A stretch of DNA of 12,330 nt from Oscillospiraceae bacterium. Its GTDB lineage: Bacteria; Bacillota; Clostridia; UBA1381. Shown in pieces: positions 5,878-12,330 of the stretch. The stretch is from contig JAJBTG010000197.1 in the NCBI GenBank assembly GCA_020860985.1, positions 1 through 12,330 on the forward strand, in the 5' to 3' direction. Under the pieces are notes generated by a model that saw only the letters and a program-made list of their open reading frames with translations, did no database searches and had not been told where the DNA came from. Position 1 is the first letter of the stretch. Every line of letters starts with the position of its first letter. The position numbers were made by a program, and so were the translations under genes.

Positions 5878-7166
5878 TCTTCCTCTGTCTCCTCCAATAA
5901 TATTTTTTTGCCGTCTATATAAATCGCGCCGTCCTGCTCGGTAATTTTAACTCCCGACAATGTTATATATGATGCGTCTACCACGCCGCTGAACTCTCTT
6001 TCGCCATCGGCATTTGTAGAGATTCCGTCAACAATAACCGAGCCGGAAATGGACAACGCCCTTACCTTTCCGCTTCCCGCGGATGCCTTCTTATAGCTTT
6101 TCGACAGCAATCCCATCTGATTAAGGTAAAAGAACAAATCCTTTTTAACGCGTCCTACAGAAAGCCGCGTCTGCTTCGGCTCATACGGATACGATTCAAT
6201 TTTTATAATTCGCTCAACAAACGAATTTCTCCCATCCGAAACCGTAACCGTGTCGCCCAACTGAGCGCATTCAACCTCACCGTATTCCGCGAGCCTTGCA
6301 ATATCTATAACATCACCCGAAATATTTATATCCGGCACATCTATTCGTTCCGCATTCGCCGCGCTGAACTCCCACTCCGCGCGGCTCATTATCTTCTCAG
6401 GATCGCTGTAGTCGCTGTAATCGACATATCCCTCGCGCACCCCGTAAATCGAAATATTGTCACTGTCAATATATTGCTTTCCGTCATTTACAGACCCGAT
6501 ATGCGCGTCATCGTAGCCATACGGATACAGGCGCGTAACAAGGTCCGTTATATCCCGTTCGACCGTAAGATTTTCCATATTCTTTCCAAGCCTCAATCTC
6601 AATCCCTTGTCGCTGCCGATTCTCTCTACCAACGCTATTTTGTAGTTGTCCGCATAAATCTCACCCTTACCGCAGTTTTTAATTATTTCCTGCATAACGT
6701 CATGCGGAGTTGTTTTATCCTCCGAAAAAAAATCAATCTCAAATCCGTCAGAGTCCACGCGCTTCATACCGAGAGCCGAAAGCTCACTGTCGGTAAACAG
6801 AGTAAACTGTGTATCGGAAAATATCTTTTTCATAACCGCAAGCGGTGTTTTGCCTATCATATCCGGCACATTCTGCAAATGTATCTTTTGCGAGTCCGCG
6901 TCATAAATATGCAGGCACTCGGCACTGATAACGCTCCGTCCATCATACGAACGCGTAAGCTTAATAATTCTGTACGCCTGTTCCTCGCATACCGCAATCA
7001 TATTTTCCTCAAGCAAATCCGCCTTTTCATCATTCATGGGATAGTCAAAGCTAAGCGTACAATTGCCGTTTATTTCCCGCGTAAGCTTAACATTTACCGC
7101 ATCCCCCAGAACTGCCGTCTGACCGCTTGTGAAATCCGATGCGTCATGCTCAAAAAGTCTAAGCAT
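5874..7166 (-). CDS. Tail-associated protein (Tal), Prophage_tail/endopeptidase-like
   Basis: The chosen start ATG 7166 (MLRLFEHDASDF) gives 430 residues and has TTGGAG 8 nt upstream within the end of the Dit gene. The longer frame to 7190 would lack this site. Features are the N-terminal LREINGNCTLSFDYP-type strand region, EEQAYRIIKL (residues about 60-70), HDVMQEIIKNCGKGEIYADNYKI (about 177-199), and TRLYPYGYDD (about 229-238). All are typical of the Pfam Prophage_tail family (PF06605) that follows Dit in Firmicute siphoviruses. Such proteins form the tail tip hub that closes the tube and docks fibres. Some longer homologues carry wall-degrading domains; none is visible here, so this is a short structural version and 'endopeptidase' should not be taken literally. 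Its C-terminal part (about 365-430) resembles a fibre-anchoring segment. Overlaps neighbours on both sides. Confidence 0.87.
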   Translation of the reverse strand: MLRLFEHDASDFTSGQTAVLGDAVNVKLTREINGNCTLSFDYPMNDEKADLLEENMIAVCEEQAYRIIKLTRSYDGRSVISAECLHIYDADSQKIHLQNVPDMIGKTPLAVMKKIFSDTQFTLFTDSELSALGMKRVDSDGFEIDFFSEDKTTPHDVMQEIIKNCGKGEIYADNYKIALVERIGSDKGLRLRLGKNMENLTVERDITDLVTRLYPYGYDDAHIGSVNDGKQYIDSDNISIYGVREGYVDYSDYSDPEKIMSRAEWEFSAANAERIDVPDINISGDVIDIARLAEYGEVECAQLGDTVTVSDGRNSFVERIIKIESYPYEPKQTRLSVGRVKKDLFFYLNQMGLLSKSYKKASAGSGKVRALSISGSVIVDGISTNADGEREFSGVVDASYITLSGVKITEQDGAIYIDGKKILLEETEEE

Positions 7167-8043
7167 TGCTAACACTCCAATCCACATCATCTAAATCAAA
7201 ATCATAGATAAATCGCGGCTCATACTCAATCGAAACCACCGCTTCGCCCATCACGTAAAGCGTTATATCCACGCTGTCCGACGGTATACCCAATTCAAAA
7301 AAATCGCCGCCTACATATTTCATAACACTTTCGCCGTCCGAATCCGTCACCGTCTGCTTCTTTAAATCGATAATAAATCCGCTCGCCGACGTATTAATGA
7401 TTAGCTCTTTATCCCCGCATGAAAGAGTGATATTTTTAACGCTTCCGTCAATTCGTATAATCGGTCTTGCATGAACATTTCCGGCGTTTACCGCTTCAAG
7501 CGTTTTCGATATATACGTATAGCTGCTCGTGTCGCCGGTAAAATACCATGTAAGAACATCTGAAATATCGAGCGGAATATTTAAATCGAGTTCAAATGCC
7601 GAATCTATAACCGGACCGTCCGCCGTATCAAAAACAGCAAAGCTGAACGGTTCAACTCTGAAAGCCGCCGTAAGGACGGCTTTCCTTCCGTAAAGCTCCG
7701 GTACAAATCCCATCTCGGAACCAACCCACGACTTACATTTAACCATCGGCATATCGTCAAAAATAAGCTCGCCGCTGCCTTTGAGCCATGCCGCTGTTTT
7801 TGATACCTTTTTCTCAAGCAACCTCAGATTATCCGCACTAATCTGTAGCTGCACTTCAAAAAACCTATCATTATAAAATGCCCGTCCGTACTCGTTCACC
7901 GCCGAAAAGTCATATGCGCCGTCCTCAATCGGAGATTCAAAGGTGTAGCTTTTCATTTCCGGCAAAACAGGTCTTGACTTCGTTTTGGCTACCGCACCGA
8001 ATTGAGATGAATGCAAACCCTTATATGTAAATCCTTTCCTCAT
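7159..8043 (-). CDS. Distal tail protein (Dit), Sipho_tail family
   Basis: The 294-residue protein starts at ATG 8043 behind GGGAGG in the last codons of the tape-measure gene (TAATG overlap). The beginning FTYKGLHSSQFGAVAK, the RPVLPEMKSYTFESPIEDGAYDF region and NDRFFEVQLQISADN match the N-terminal ring domain of Dit/Sipho_tail proteins (PF05709). RKAVLTAAFRVEPFSF (about residues 120-135) is the conserved end of that domain. Residues about 140-294 form the galectin-like C-terminal beta domain (HARPIIRIDGSVKNITLSCG). Dit hexamers cap the last major tail ring and hold Tal and fibres at the baseplate. Gene order tape measure - Dit - Tal is standard for Firmicute siphoviruses. Length is normal. 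Confidence 0.9.
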   Translation of the reverse strand: MRKGFTYKGLHSSQFGAVAKTKSRPVLPEMKSYTFESPIEDGAYDFSAVNEYGRAFYNDRFFEVQLQISADNLRLLEKKVSKTAAWLKGSGELIFDDMPMVKCKSWVGSEMGFVPELYGRKAVLTAAFRVEPFSFAVFDTADGPVIDSAFELDLNIPLDISDVLTWYFTGDTSSYTYISKTLEAVNAGNVHARPIIRIDGSVKNITLSCGDKELIINTSASGFIIDLKKQTVTDSDGESVMKYVGGDFFELGIPSDSVDITLYVMGEAVVSIEYEPRFIYDFDLDDVDWSVSNA

Positions 8044-9620
8044 TAGTAATACCTCCCACTCGCGATTGTTTCCTCCATGCTTTTAGTCAGATTTTTCAGT
8101 GCCGTATCATCCGCTGCGGAAATGCTGAAGCTACGGTTATCGGAATATGTGCTTTTTGAATTTATCGCGTTTATAATCTGAGCGGCAAGCGCCGCCATAA
8201 CATTCTGTATACCGCTTACATCGGAGTTAATTCCGTCTATAAGTCCCTGCACATTGATTCCCGCGCTTTGAATTGACGAAAGCAATTTCTTTTTATCCGA
8301 TTCCATCGCACTGTATTCCGATTCCAATTTCTCGATAATTTCATTGTCGGACTTTTCCAATTGATACAGCTCCTCCTCGCGCTCAAGCTCCTTAAGCTGC
8401 TCCTCCAAATCGGCATACTTACTTTTTCCTTTTTCCGTAACGGCGTTTTTATAAATCGCCATAAGGCTCTTAACCTCCGCAATATCGTCGGTTCTGTCCT
8501 CAACCTCCCATGATTCCTTCAGCGCACTTTCCTTATCCGAAAGCTCTGTTTTAACGCGGCTTATATATGCGTACTGCGCCTCCAATAGCTCCTCCGCCTC
8601 ATCCATCTGTGCGTTATACAAATCCATGGAATAATTCATGGTTTCATCGCTGTATTCCTGCCAGCTTATATATCCGTCGCGGTAAAGCTCGCCTATCCTC
8701 TCAATGCACCTTTCATAAAATTGCACCGTGCTGTCGCCGTATTCCTCCCAATCATCGTAGGTATCGCACAATTTTTTCCAATTTTCCGCATCCGATAGCC
8801 ACTTTTCATAAACGGCTCTGTTCATTTCGTTTTCCTTGTCCGTGACCGCGTTTGAAAGCGACTGCATATTTTCGCAGTATTCTCTGTACGTTATGATTCC
8901 GTAATCGTAATATTCTGCCGTATAATCCATCATACGTTCCAATCCCGCGATATAGTCCTCATTGCTCAAATTATTGTATTTGCTCTCCTGCTCCAGCCAG
9001 CGCTTCGACTGCGCCAATCTTTCCTCATACATCGCCGCGCCTATACTCGAAACATTGTCCGTATATTCCTGCCATGTTATAATACCCGATTGAAAATCCT
9101 CGTAATTCCTGCCGCGCACCCTGTCAAACGCGTCGAACGGCGTATCGCCCACGCTGTCGTAATCATTGAAGTATGCCCTGTCCGTTACATACGTCATTGA
9201 CTCCGTATTCAGCTTGTCCGCGATTTTGCGTGTTATGGAGAACACATTTTCCTCACATTCCATAACCGCCTCCGCGCTAATCGCAAATTTTTCCGCCGCG
9301 TCCTTCCACCAATCCAGCTGTTCCGTAAGCGGCATATTGCTCGAATTAAGCTTATGCTCAAACTCAACCTTTTCAAGCTCGAAAAGCTCCTGCGCCCTCT
9401 CCGACATAAAGGACGGAATTCTACTCCTCCACGAATCCGCGACCGTCATATAGCTTTTTTTAAACGCCTCACCGTAAATATATCCTATACTGTCAAGCCC
9501 CGCTGAAGCGGCTGCGGAAGCGTCCAGCGATGAAAGGCTTTCCTTTGCCGTATCTACCGCGTCGGTAAGTCCCGAAACATCGCCCGTTATAGTAACGACC
9601 AAATCAGCCGCATTCGCCAT
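8043..9620 (-). CDS. Tail tape measure protein, short form
   Basis: The 525-residue protein begins MANAADLVVTITGDVSGLTDAV, an opening common in tape measures. It is mostly alpha-helical and charged. A repeated helical module is marked by GIITWQEY (179-186), GIITYREY (241-248) and GYISWQEY (316-323), spaced 62 and 75 residues; each is followed by a long amphipathic helix. Residues about 340-460 form a strong coiled coil (DKESALKESWEVEDR, YADLEEQLKELEREEELYQLE). The C-terminus has a mildly hydrophobic patch (VMAALAAQIINAINS). No lytic transglycosylase, peptidase or clear membrane helix is seen. Tape measures set tail length at about 0.15 nm per residue, so a tail near 80 nm is expected. Position between gpGT and Dit is diagnostic. 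Ribosome binding is by GGGGTGA 4 nt upstream. Confidence 0.86.
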   Translation of the reverse strand: MANAADLVVTITGDVSGLTDAVDTAKESLSSLDASAAASAGLDSIGYIYGEAFKKSYMTVADSWRSRIPSFMSERAQELFELEKVEFEHKLNSSNMPLTEQLDWWKDAAEKFAISAEAVMECEENVFSITRKIADKLNTESMTYVTDRAYFNDYDSVGDTPFDAFDRVRGRNYEDFQSGIITWQEYTDNVSSIGAAMYEERLAQSKRWLEQESKYNNLSNEDYIAGLERMMDYTAEYYDYGIITYREYCENMQSLSNAVTDKENEMNRAVYEKWLSDAENWKKLCDTYDDWEEYGDSTVQFYERCIERIGELYRDGYISWQEYSDETMNYSMDLYNAQMDEAEELLEAQYAYISRVKTELSDKESALKESWEVEDRTDDIAEVKSLMAIYKNAVTEKGKSKYADLEEQLKELEREEELYQLEKSDNEIIEKLESEYSAMESDKKKLLSSIQSAGINVQGLIDGINSDVSGIQNVMAALAAQIINAINSKSTYSDNRSFSISAADDTALKNLTKSMEETIASGRYY

Positions 9621-9632
9621 AATTTCACCCCC

Positions 9633-10090
9633 CTATTTGCCATAGAACATCATAAGATGCTCATTATTTGAATAATCAAAATCATCCGTTTGTTCCTCAA
9701 GACTGTCAAGCAGCTTGAAAAGCATCCACGGATTCTGTCTGCCTACCTCGTCGGGCAGAATATGATGGTATCTGAAAAATACGGGATATATATCTCTCAG
9801 CTTACCTCCCCCGCCCGACTCTACTCGTTTTTTGAGGAAATAGCGTCTATATAGAAGCCCCAAAGCGTCATACAGAGCTTAGTTCTTTCCTCCGCGCCGA
9901 GAGCGTTTATAACCTCCTGAGTAGCGTCCGTACCCTCGAATATATAATCCACCGCGTCGCGGCATATATTCAACGGGCCTCTCTTTTCCTTATCGTTGTG
10001 CGCGTCGTTTATAACGCACATTGTTTCAAAATCAAACGGACGGGACACATATTTAGTATCCCCAACCGTAAAGCTTAATGTATGCTGCAT
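9633..10090 (-). CDS. gpGT-like tail assembly chaperone made by -1 frameshift
   Basis: Frameshifting at the A AAA AAC site (9833-9827) would join 88 codons of gpG to 64 residues in the -1 frame, ending at TAG 9633, for a product of about 152 residues. The T extension begins RVESGGGGKLRDIYP and continues to NPWMLFKLLDSLEEQ and SNNEHLMMFYGK. This acidic, helical ending is of the kind seen in T-domain extensions of Firmicute siphoviruses. The extension has no usable start of its own (only a TTG at 9863 without a ribosome binding site), which supports the fusion. In lambda, gpG coats the tape measure and the T domain recruits the major tail protein. The product lies immediately before the tape-measure gene, as expected. 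Frameshift efficiency cannot be read from sequence. Confidence 0.8.
9821..10090 (-). CDS. gpG-like tail assembly chaperone
   Basis: The zero-frame product is 89 residues from ATG 10090 (MQHTLSFTVGDTKYVSRPFDF). This start is chosen because GGAG lies 6 nt upstream; the frame stays open to 10135 but the extra residues (MIIFMPAQDGGTEII) have no ribosome binding site. Sequence features are the FTVGDTKYVSRPFDFETMCVIND beta segment and the helical part DATQEVINALGAEERTKLCMTLWGFY. This is a typical tail assembly chaperone layout: small protein, two positions after the tail terminator, just before the tape measure. It stops at TAG 9821, only two codons after a slippery heptamer. It is not part of the virion; it keeps the tape measure soluble while the tail tube forms. 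Confidence 0.8.
   Translation of the reverse strand: MQHTLSFTVGDTKYVSRPFDFETMCVINDAHNDKEKRGPLNICRDAVDYIFEGTDATQEVINALGAEERTKLCMTLWGFYIDAISSKNE
9827..9833 (-). promoter_or_regulatory. Slippery heptamer A AAA AAC for -1 ribosomal frameshift
   Basis: In the gpG frame the codons are TCA AAA AAC GAG TAG, giving the classical X XXY YYZ heptamer A AAA AAC in the correct phase, two codons before the gpG stop. Slipping one base continues CGA GTA GAG into the T-like extension. The following stretch is very G-rich (GGGCGGGGGAGG, about 9815-9804), which could slow the ribosome; I see no clear strong hairpin. Confidence 0.83.
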
Positions 10091-10140
10091 AATAATCTCC
10101 GTTCCGCCGTCCTGTGCCGGCATAAAAATAATCAAAAAAT

Positions 10141-10170
10141 CTCTTATCGGCAGGTAAAAAGTAATAAGAG
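10141..10170 (-). terminator. Weak hairpin plus T-run after the major tail gene (possible attenuator)
   Basis: A 7-bp inverted repeat, CTCTTAT/ATAAGAG (10164-10170 with 10141-10147), has a 16-nt loop. On the coding strand it is followed by ATTTTTTGATTATTTTTA. The stem is AT-rich, so termination would be partial. A partial stop here would keep tail tube protein in excess over chaperone and tape measure. It lies in the 91-nt gap between the major tail gene and gpG. Confidence 0.4.
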
Positions 10171-10181
10171 TATATTTTAAA

Positions 10182-10787
10182 TCAGACCGTCGGATACCAA
10201 TTCATATCCGAGAACCAATTCTCCGCAAGCTCGTCCCCGGTGATTCCGTCGGGTAGGTCGCTCTCGTCAAAATAAGCGTAATACTTATTGTCATAGTCGC
10301 GCTGAACCGCCGTATATGTCGCCTTAGCCGTCTGCTTATCGATGCTTCCCGAAGACGGCTTCGTCTTTCCTCCGACATTTGAAGCGAAGCTGTACGACCC
10401 TTTATAATATCTTACATATCTGTAAGTTACGTCGGACTTTAAGATTCTCCAAGCCACTCCGAAATAAACCGTAGCCGTATCGTTGCCGACCTCGACTACT
10501 CCGTTATTGCGTTCCAGACCTCTCCATACAGCGTCAACCTCCGGAGGGATATCCGCGTTGGTAATCTCATGCCCGATTTTTTCTATATAGGTTGTTGTTT
10601 CATAAGCGCCGTTGTCCGCGTCAAATGTATCGGAACTGCCGGCATCCGTCGGCGCGATTTCAACTATACCCTTGAGGTTGACTCCCTCTCCGTATTCCGC
10701 GCCGTTTTCATCGTCCGAAACGATGTTAAAAAAAGTATATCTGTCTACTCCTATCGTAGGTAAAGGTTTCTTCATATTAATTTCCAT
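10182..10787 (-). CDS. Major tail protein, phi13-type
   Basis: The 201-residue protein has the layout of phi13-family major tail (tube) proteins: an N-terminal strand MKKPLPTIGVDRYTFFNIV, a GVNLKGIVEIAPTDAG segment (37-52) with SSDTFDADN, then YIEKIGHEITNADIPPEV, VYFGVAWRI, VRYYKGSYSF, and a C-terminal Asp-rich stretch ending ENWFSDMNWYPTV. Hexameric rings of this protein stack to form the tail tube around the tape measure. The start is uncertain: ATG 10787 has AAAGG only 2 nt upstream, while ATG 10775 (MKKPLP) has GGAAA 5-6 nt upstream. The latter would give 197 residues. An unusually long, structured leader (10788-10944) precedes it, and a weak terminator-like hairpin follows. Both suggest separate control of this abundant structural protein within the late operon. 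Confidence 0.85.
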   Translation of the reverse strand: MEINMKKPLPTIGVDRYTFFNIVSDDENGAEYGEGVNLKGIVEIAPTDAGSSDTFDADNGAYETTTYIEKIGHEITNADIPPEVDAVWRGLERNNGVVEVGNDTATVYFGVAWRILKSDVTYRYVRYYKGSYSFASNVGGKTKPSSGSIDKQTAKATYTAVQRDYDNKYYAYFDESDLPDGITGDELAENWFSDMNWYPTV

Positions 10788-10796
10788 AGCCTTTCT

Positions 10797-10848
10797 GCCC
10801 GCAAAAGTAAATATTCATTTTAACGCTCTTATCTGCGGGCCGATAAGA
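10797..10848 (-). promoter_or_regulatory. Candidate H-type pseudoknot in the major tail gene leader
   Basis: Read on the coding strand, TCTTATC (10848-10842) pairs with GATAAGA (10833-10827), 7 bp. The 8-nt loop contains GCCCGCA (10840-10834), which pairs with TGCGGGC (10803-10797), another 7 bp. The connecting loops are 1 nt and 23 nt, geometrically compatible with an H-type pseudoknot. The second stem ends immediately before AGAAAGG and the ATG at 10787, so folding could mask or expose the ribosome binding site. A competing hairpin, ATAAGA/TCTTAT (10858-10853 with 10848-10843), shares one arm. Structure and role are inferred. Confidence 0.42.
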
Positions 10849-10878
10849 CGTTTCTTATATGTGCCCAACTCCCACCTC

Positions 10879-10905
10879 ATGGGGGCGAACAGCGTTCGCC
10901 CACAT
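10879..10905. repeat. GC-rich palindrome (REP-like) in the leader of the major tail gene
   Basis: GGGCGAAC and GTTCGCCC (10883-10890, 10894-10901) form an 8-bp perfect stem around a 3-nt loop. After one mismatch, three further pairs extend it to 10879-10905. Neither strand has a U tract behind it, so it is not a standard terminator. It resembles short dispersed palindromes common between genes in clostridial genomes (from memory). It occupies part of the 157-nt gap 10788-10944, the longest non-coding stretch in the prophage part. Confidence 0.6.
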
Positions 10906-10944
10906 CTACCCATCTCCACCCCAACATTTTAAATCATCCGTCCC

Positions 10945-11286
10945 TCAGCAAAAGCATTTAACATATCTCATCGTTCGATGATACGCTCTTTCCCCACTCT
11001 GCTTTGGAATATCCATAGAGAACTGCCTGCACCAGCCGTCCGCCGTCAAAAGACCGTTTATCTCAAGCGCAATCCTCCCACATTCATCGGGAACCTCCGC
11101 CCAAATGTCAAGCTGAACAACGCCGTCCTGGAGTTGCTCCTCATTGTCGTATGACATTGAAACCGACTCGGTAAGATTGTAATAGCTTACAACCGGCAGC
11201 TTGTTAAAGCCCTCGGGATGCTGATAGACAAGCGTACAATCCAAATCACTCAATGATTTTTCCAATTCCGGATTAACATCAATCAC
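10945..11286 (-). CDS. Tail terminator / tail completion protein (putative)
   Basis: Taking GTG 11286 as start gives 113 residues (VIDVNPELEKSLSDLDCTLVYQHPEGFNKLPVVSYYNLTESVS...). GGAGGG lies about 5 nt upstream, inside the end of the previous gene. The frame stays open to 11343 without a better site. The HPEGFNKLPVVSYYNLTES segment, the LQDGVVQLDIWAEVPDECG segment and the closing MDIPKQSGERAYHRTMRYVKC are characteristic of small Firmicute phage tail-completion proteins. These are usually annotated as minor capsid or tail terminator and found between gp10-like and major tail genes. Such proteins cap the tail tube where it meets the head. Assignment is mainly by these motifs and gene order. 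It is followed by the 157-nt leader of the major tail gene. Confidence 0.7.
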   Translation of the reverse strand: MIDVNPELEKSLSDLDCTLVYQHPEGFNKLPVVSYYNLTESVSMSYDNEEQLQDGVVQLDIWAEVPDECGRIALEINGLLTADGWCRQFSMDIPKQSGERAYHRTMRYVKCFC

Positions 11287-11287
11287 A

Positions 11288-11605
11288 TTATCCCTCCTTC
11301 GCAACAACCGAATTTCTGATAATATCCCTAACCTCGGCGGCATTATTCAGCAGCGCCGGAACAAGAAACGGTCTTGCCGCCGCTGTACAAGTGCCGAACT
11401 CAACATATGCGGCGCAATCCGCGTCCGCCTTTACGGACGCGCCGCATTCCGACGCTTCGGCTGAAATCGAATCTTTCAAATCGCCCATGTCCTCCGGACA
11501 CATCTCCTCCGCGTTTTTCGCGACAAACTCCGCCGCGCGCTCCATAGCTCCCTCTGTACTTATCCCCGAAAACAGCGAATCGGTATTTCCCGAAATACTA
11601 ATCAT
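11288..11605 (-). CDS. HK97 gp10-like tail component
   Basis: Start ATG 11605 (MISISGNTDSLFSGISTEG) gives 105 residues and has AAAGGGTG 7 nt upstream. The frame can be extended to 11824, but the extra residues are Arg/Cys-rich nonsense over the preceding gene. The order of elements matches HK97 gp10-like proteins (PF04883): a helix AMERAAEFVAKNAEEMCPEDMGDLKDSISAEA, strands SVKADADCAAYVEFGT, then AARPFLVPALLNNAAEVRDIIRNS. The YVEFGT...RPFLxPAL signature is the family hallmark. The protein acts at the head-tail junction during tail completion. It overlaps the upstream stop by 8 nt, and its own stop (TAA 11288) falls one base before the next GTG, giving coupled translation. Confidence 0.87.
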   Translation of the reverse strand: MISISGNTDSLFSGISTEGAMERAAEFVAKNAEEMCPEDMGDLKDSISAEASECGASVKADADCAAYVEFGTCTAAARPFLVPALLNNAAEVRDIIRNSVVAKEG

Positions 11606-11927
11606 CAGAACACACCCTTTCGATAAGAGCCGTAATACCCATGCTCCATCTCTCGGCATATGTAATGCGGTACATCTCGTCGTCAAATTTAACATAGTTA
11701 CCCTCGCATATATTTTCATTGTCGGAGCAGTACATTTTAAAACGCTTAACCGCGTCAAGTCCGAACTCTCTTTCCTCAAGCTGACCGCTGTACGGCTGAA
11801 TATCCGCCGACACCGTACAGACATATTCCTTTTCCGCCGCCGAAGAATACCCGGAGCCGCTCTTAATGCAATAAATATCCGCGGGCGTCTTGCAAAAATA
11901 CGAAAATGCGTTTTTAACCCTGTTCAT
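11598..11927 (-). CDS. Head-tail adaptor (head closure/stopper) protein
   Basis: The 109-residue protein starts at ATG 11927 with GGAGG 6 nt upstream. The N-terminal MNRVKNAFSYFCKTPADIY, the middle YVCTVSADIQPYSGQLEEREFGLDAVKRFKMYCSDN and the C-terminal GNYVKFDDEMYRITYAERWSMGITALIERV form a small beta-barrel pattern. This pattern is typical of head-closure proteins (SPP1 gp16 / YqbH-like), in which a strand run ending in MYRITYAERW is common. These rings seal the portal-connector channel after DNA packaging. Position between the connector (gp6/gp15-like) and gp10-like genes agrees. It overlaps the previous gene by 14 nt and the next by 8 nt. The family is inferred from pattern and order. Confidence 0.75.
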   Translation of the reverse strand: MNRVKNAFSYFCKTPADIYCIKSGSGYSSAAEKEYVCTVSADIQPYSGQLEEREFGLDAVKRFKMYCSDNENICEGNYVKFDDEMYRITYAERWSMGITALIERVCSDD

Positions 11928-12279
11928 CGCACACCTCCATATCGGAGGGCAAACGCGCGGATTTATTTATAAACGGCTCAAGCCTCGGAACATAGCTCCC
12001 GAAGCACGAAAGCTCCGTATCAAACTCAACGCACCTTTCCCCCTCGGTAACCGATTTAACTCCGCCGTACAAATCCGTGCCACCGTATCCTCGAGAACGG
12101 TATGTTTCCGCAACCATCTGCGCCGTAAGTCCGTAGAGCTGATACGGAAGCACATCGATTCTGCAATATTTCATAACCGCGCCTATAGTGTCGTCTATCA
12201 GGAATAGGAGCAATTCATCCGAATCACTGTCACTGATTCCAAGCAGCATTTTGGCATTTTCCAGAATTTCATTCTCCAC
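11914..12279 (-). CDS. Head-tail connector protein (gp6/YqbG-like)
   Basis: The start is GTG 12279 (MENEILENAKMLLGIS), with AAGGGGTG (12294-12287) 7 nt upstream, giving 121 residues. The helical layout ENAKMLLGISDSDSDELLLFLIDDTIGAVMKYCRID, then LPYQLYGLTAQMVAETYRSRGYGGTD, and SVTEGERCVEFD matches the phage head-tail connector family (HK97 gp6-like, SPP1 gp15 and Bacillus YqbG relatives). The typical signature is a Cys/Ile-rich first helix pair, a second helix pair ending in Tyr-Arg-Ser, and a short SxTxG loop. The protein forms the adaptor ring under the portal. It is the first gene of the module visible; capsid genes should lie beyond the right edge. Bases 12280-12330 hold no gene I can define. 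Confidence 0.82.
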   Translation of the reverse strand: MENEILENAKMLLGISDSDSDELLLFLIDDTIGAVMKYCRIDVLPYQLYGLTAQMVAETYRSRGYGGTDLYGGVKSVTEGERCVEFDTELSCFGSYVPRLEPFINKSARLPSDMEVCDEQG

Positions 12280-12330
12280 AAAGCCACACCCCTTAAATTT
12301 AAGATAATAATTTTTTACATGTCCATATTA

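Noticed and set aside
6474..7172. A 232-codon open frame on the + strand opposite the Tal gene
   Set aside because: It is antisense to a clearly coding gene with recognisable family motifs, has no convincing ribosome binding site and gives a composition unlike a real protein.
9633..9863. The T-like extension as an independent gene from TTG 9863
   Set aside because: No ribosome binding site, and its first residues merely read gpG in another frame; the slippery site explains it better.
11606..11824. N-terminal extension of the gp10-like gene up to 11824
   Set aside because: The extra residues are an out-of-frame reading of the head-closure gene; ATG 11605 has its own ribosome binding site and begins the family-like sequence.
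11391..11972. A 193-codon + strand open frame opposite the head-tail genes
   Set aside because: It runs across three well-supported minus-strand genes with ordered overlaps; no RBS or recognisable domain.

Overview
The window joins the end of a bacterial chromosomal gene, a small two-gene operon of unknown function, and the late half of a siphovirus-type prophage read on the opposite strand. The tail-module families (phi13-type major tail protein, Dit, Prophage_tail endopeptidase-like protein), GTG starts beside AGGAGG-type ribosome binding sites, and an XhlA-like/holin/amidase lysis cassette point to a Gram-positive Firmicute, most likely a gut-type Clostridia member. This taxonomic call rests on family resemblance only.

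Left part (1-2190, + strand). Bases 1-650 are the 3' part of a YihY/BrkB-family membrane protein, cut by the window edge. A near-consensus promoter (660-688, TTGTTT - 17 nt - TATACT with an extended -10 TG) then drives a two-gene unit. Its first gene (737-1318) encodes a protein with a compact N-terminal segment and an extraordinary Ser/Tyr/Gly repeat region. Its second (1333-2184) encodes a glycosyltransferase-like protein with a DxD motif that resembles DUF6734. The unit ends in a 13-bp-stem bidirectional terminator (2191-2224) that also ends the converging prophage late operon. I see no match to a described system; my working hypothesis is a repeat-protein substrate paired with its modifying enzyme, either host-encoded or a lysogenic-conversion ('moron') cassette at the prophage edge.

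Prior part of the prophage (12330-2230, - strand). Read in the direction of transcription, right to left: head-tail connector, head-closure protein, HK97 gp10-like protein, tail terminator, major tail protein, tail assembly chaperones gpG/gpGT, tape measure, distal tail protein (Dit), tail endopeptidase-like protein (Tal), tail fibre, XhlA-like protein, holin-like protein, amidase. Most junctions overlap by a few bases (TAATG, ATGA, 8-14 nt overlaps), so this is one translationally coupled late operon. Capsid, packaging, integration and control genes lie beyond the right edge.

The most informative details are: a classical A AAA AAC slippery site joining gpG to its T extension; a tail-fibre gene split by a one-base frameshift with no slippery site; an endolysin in which the expected second zinc-ligand His is Tyr; and a structured leader before the major tail gene that holds a GC-rich palindrome and a candidate H-type pseudoknot next to the start codon. 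The frameshift and the altered endolysin together hint that the prophage may be decaying.
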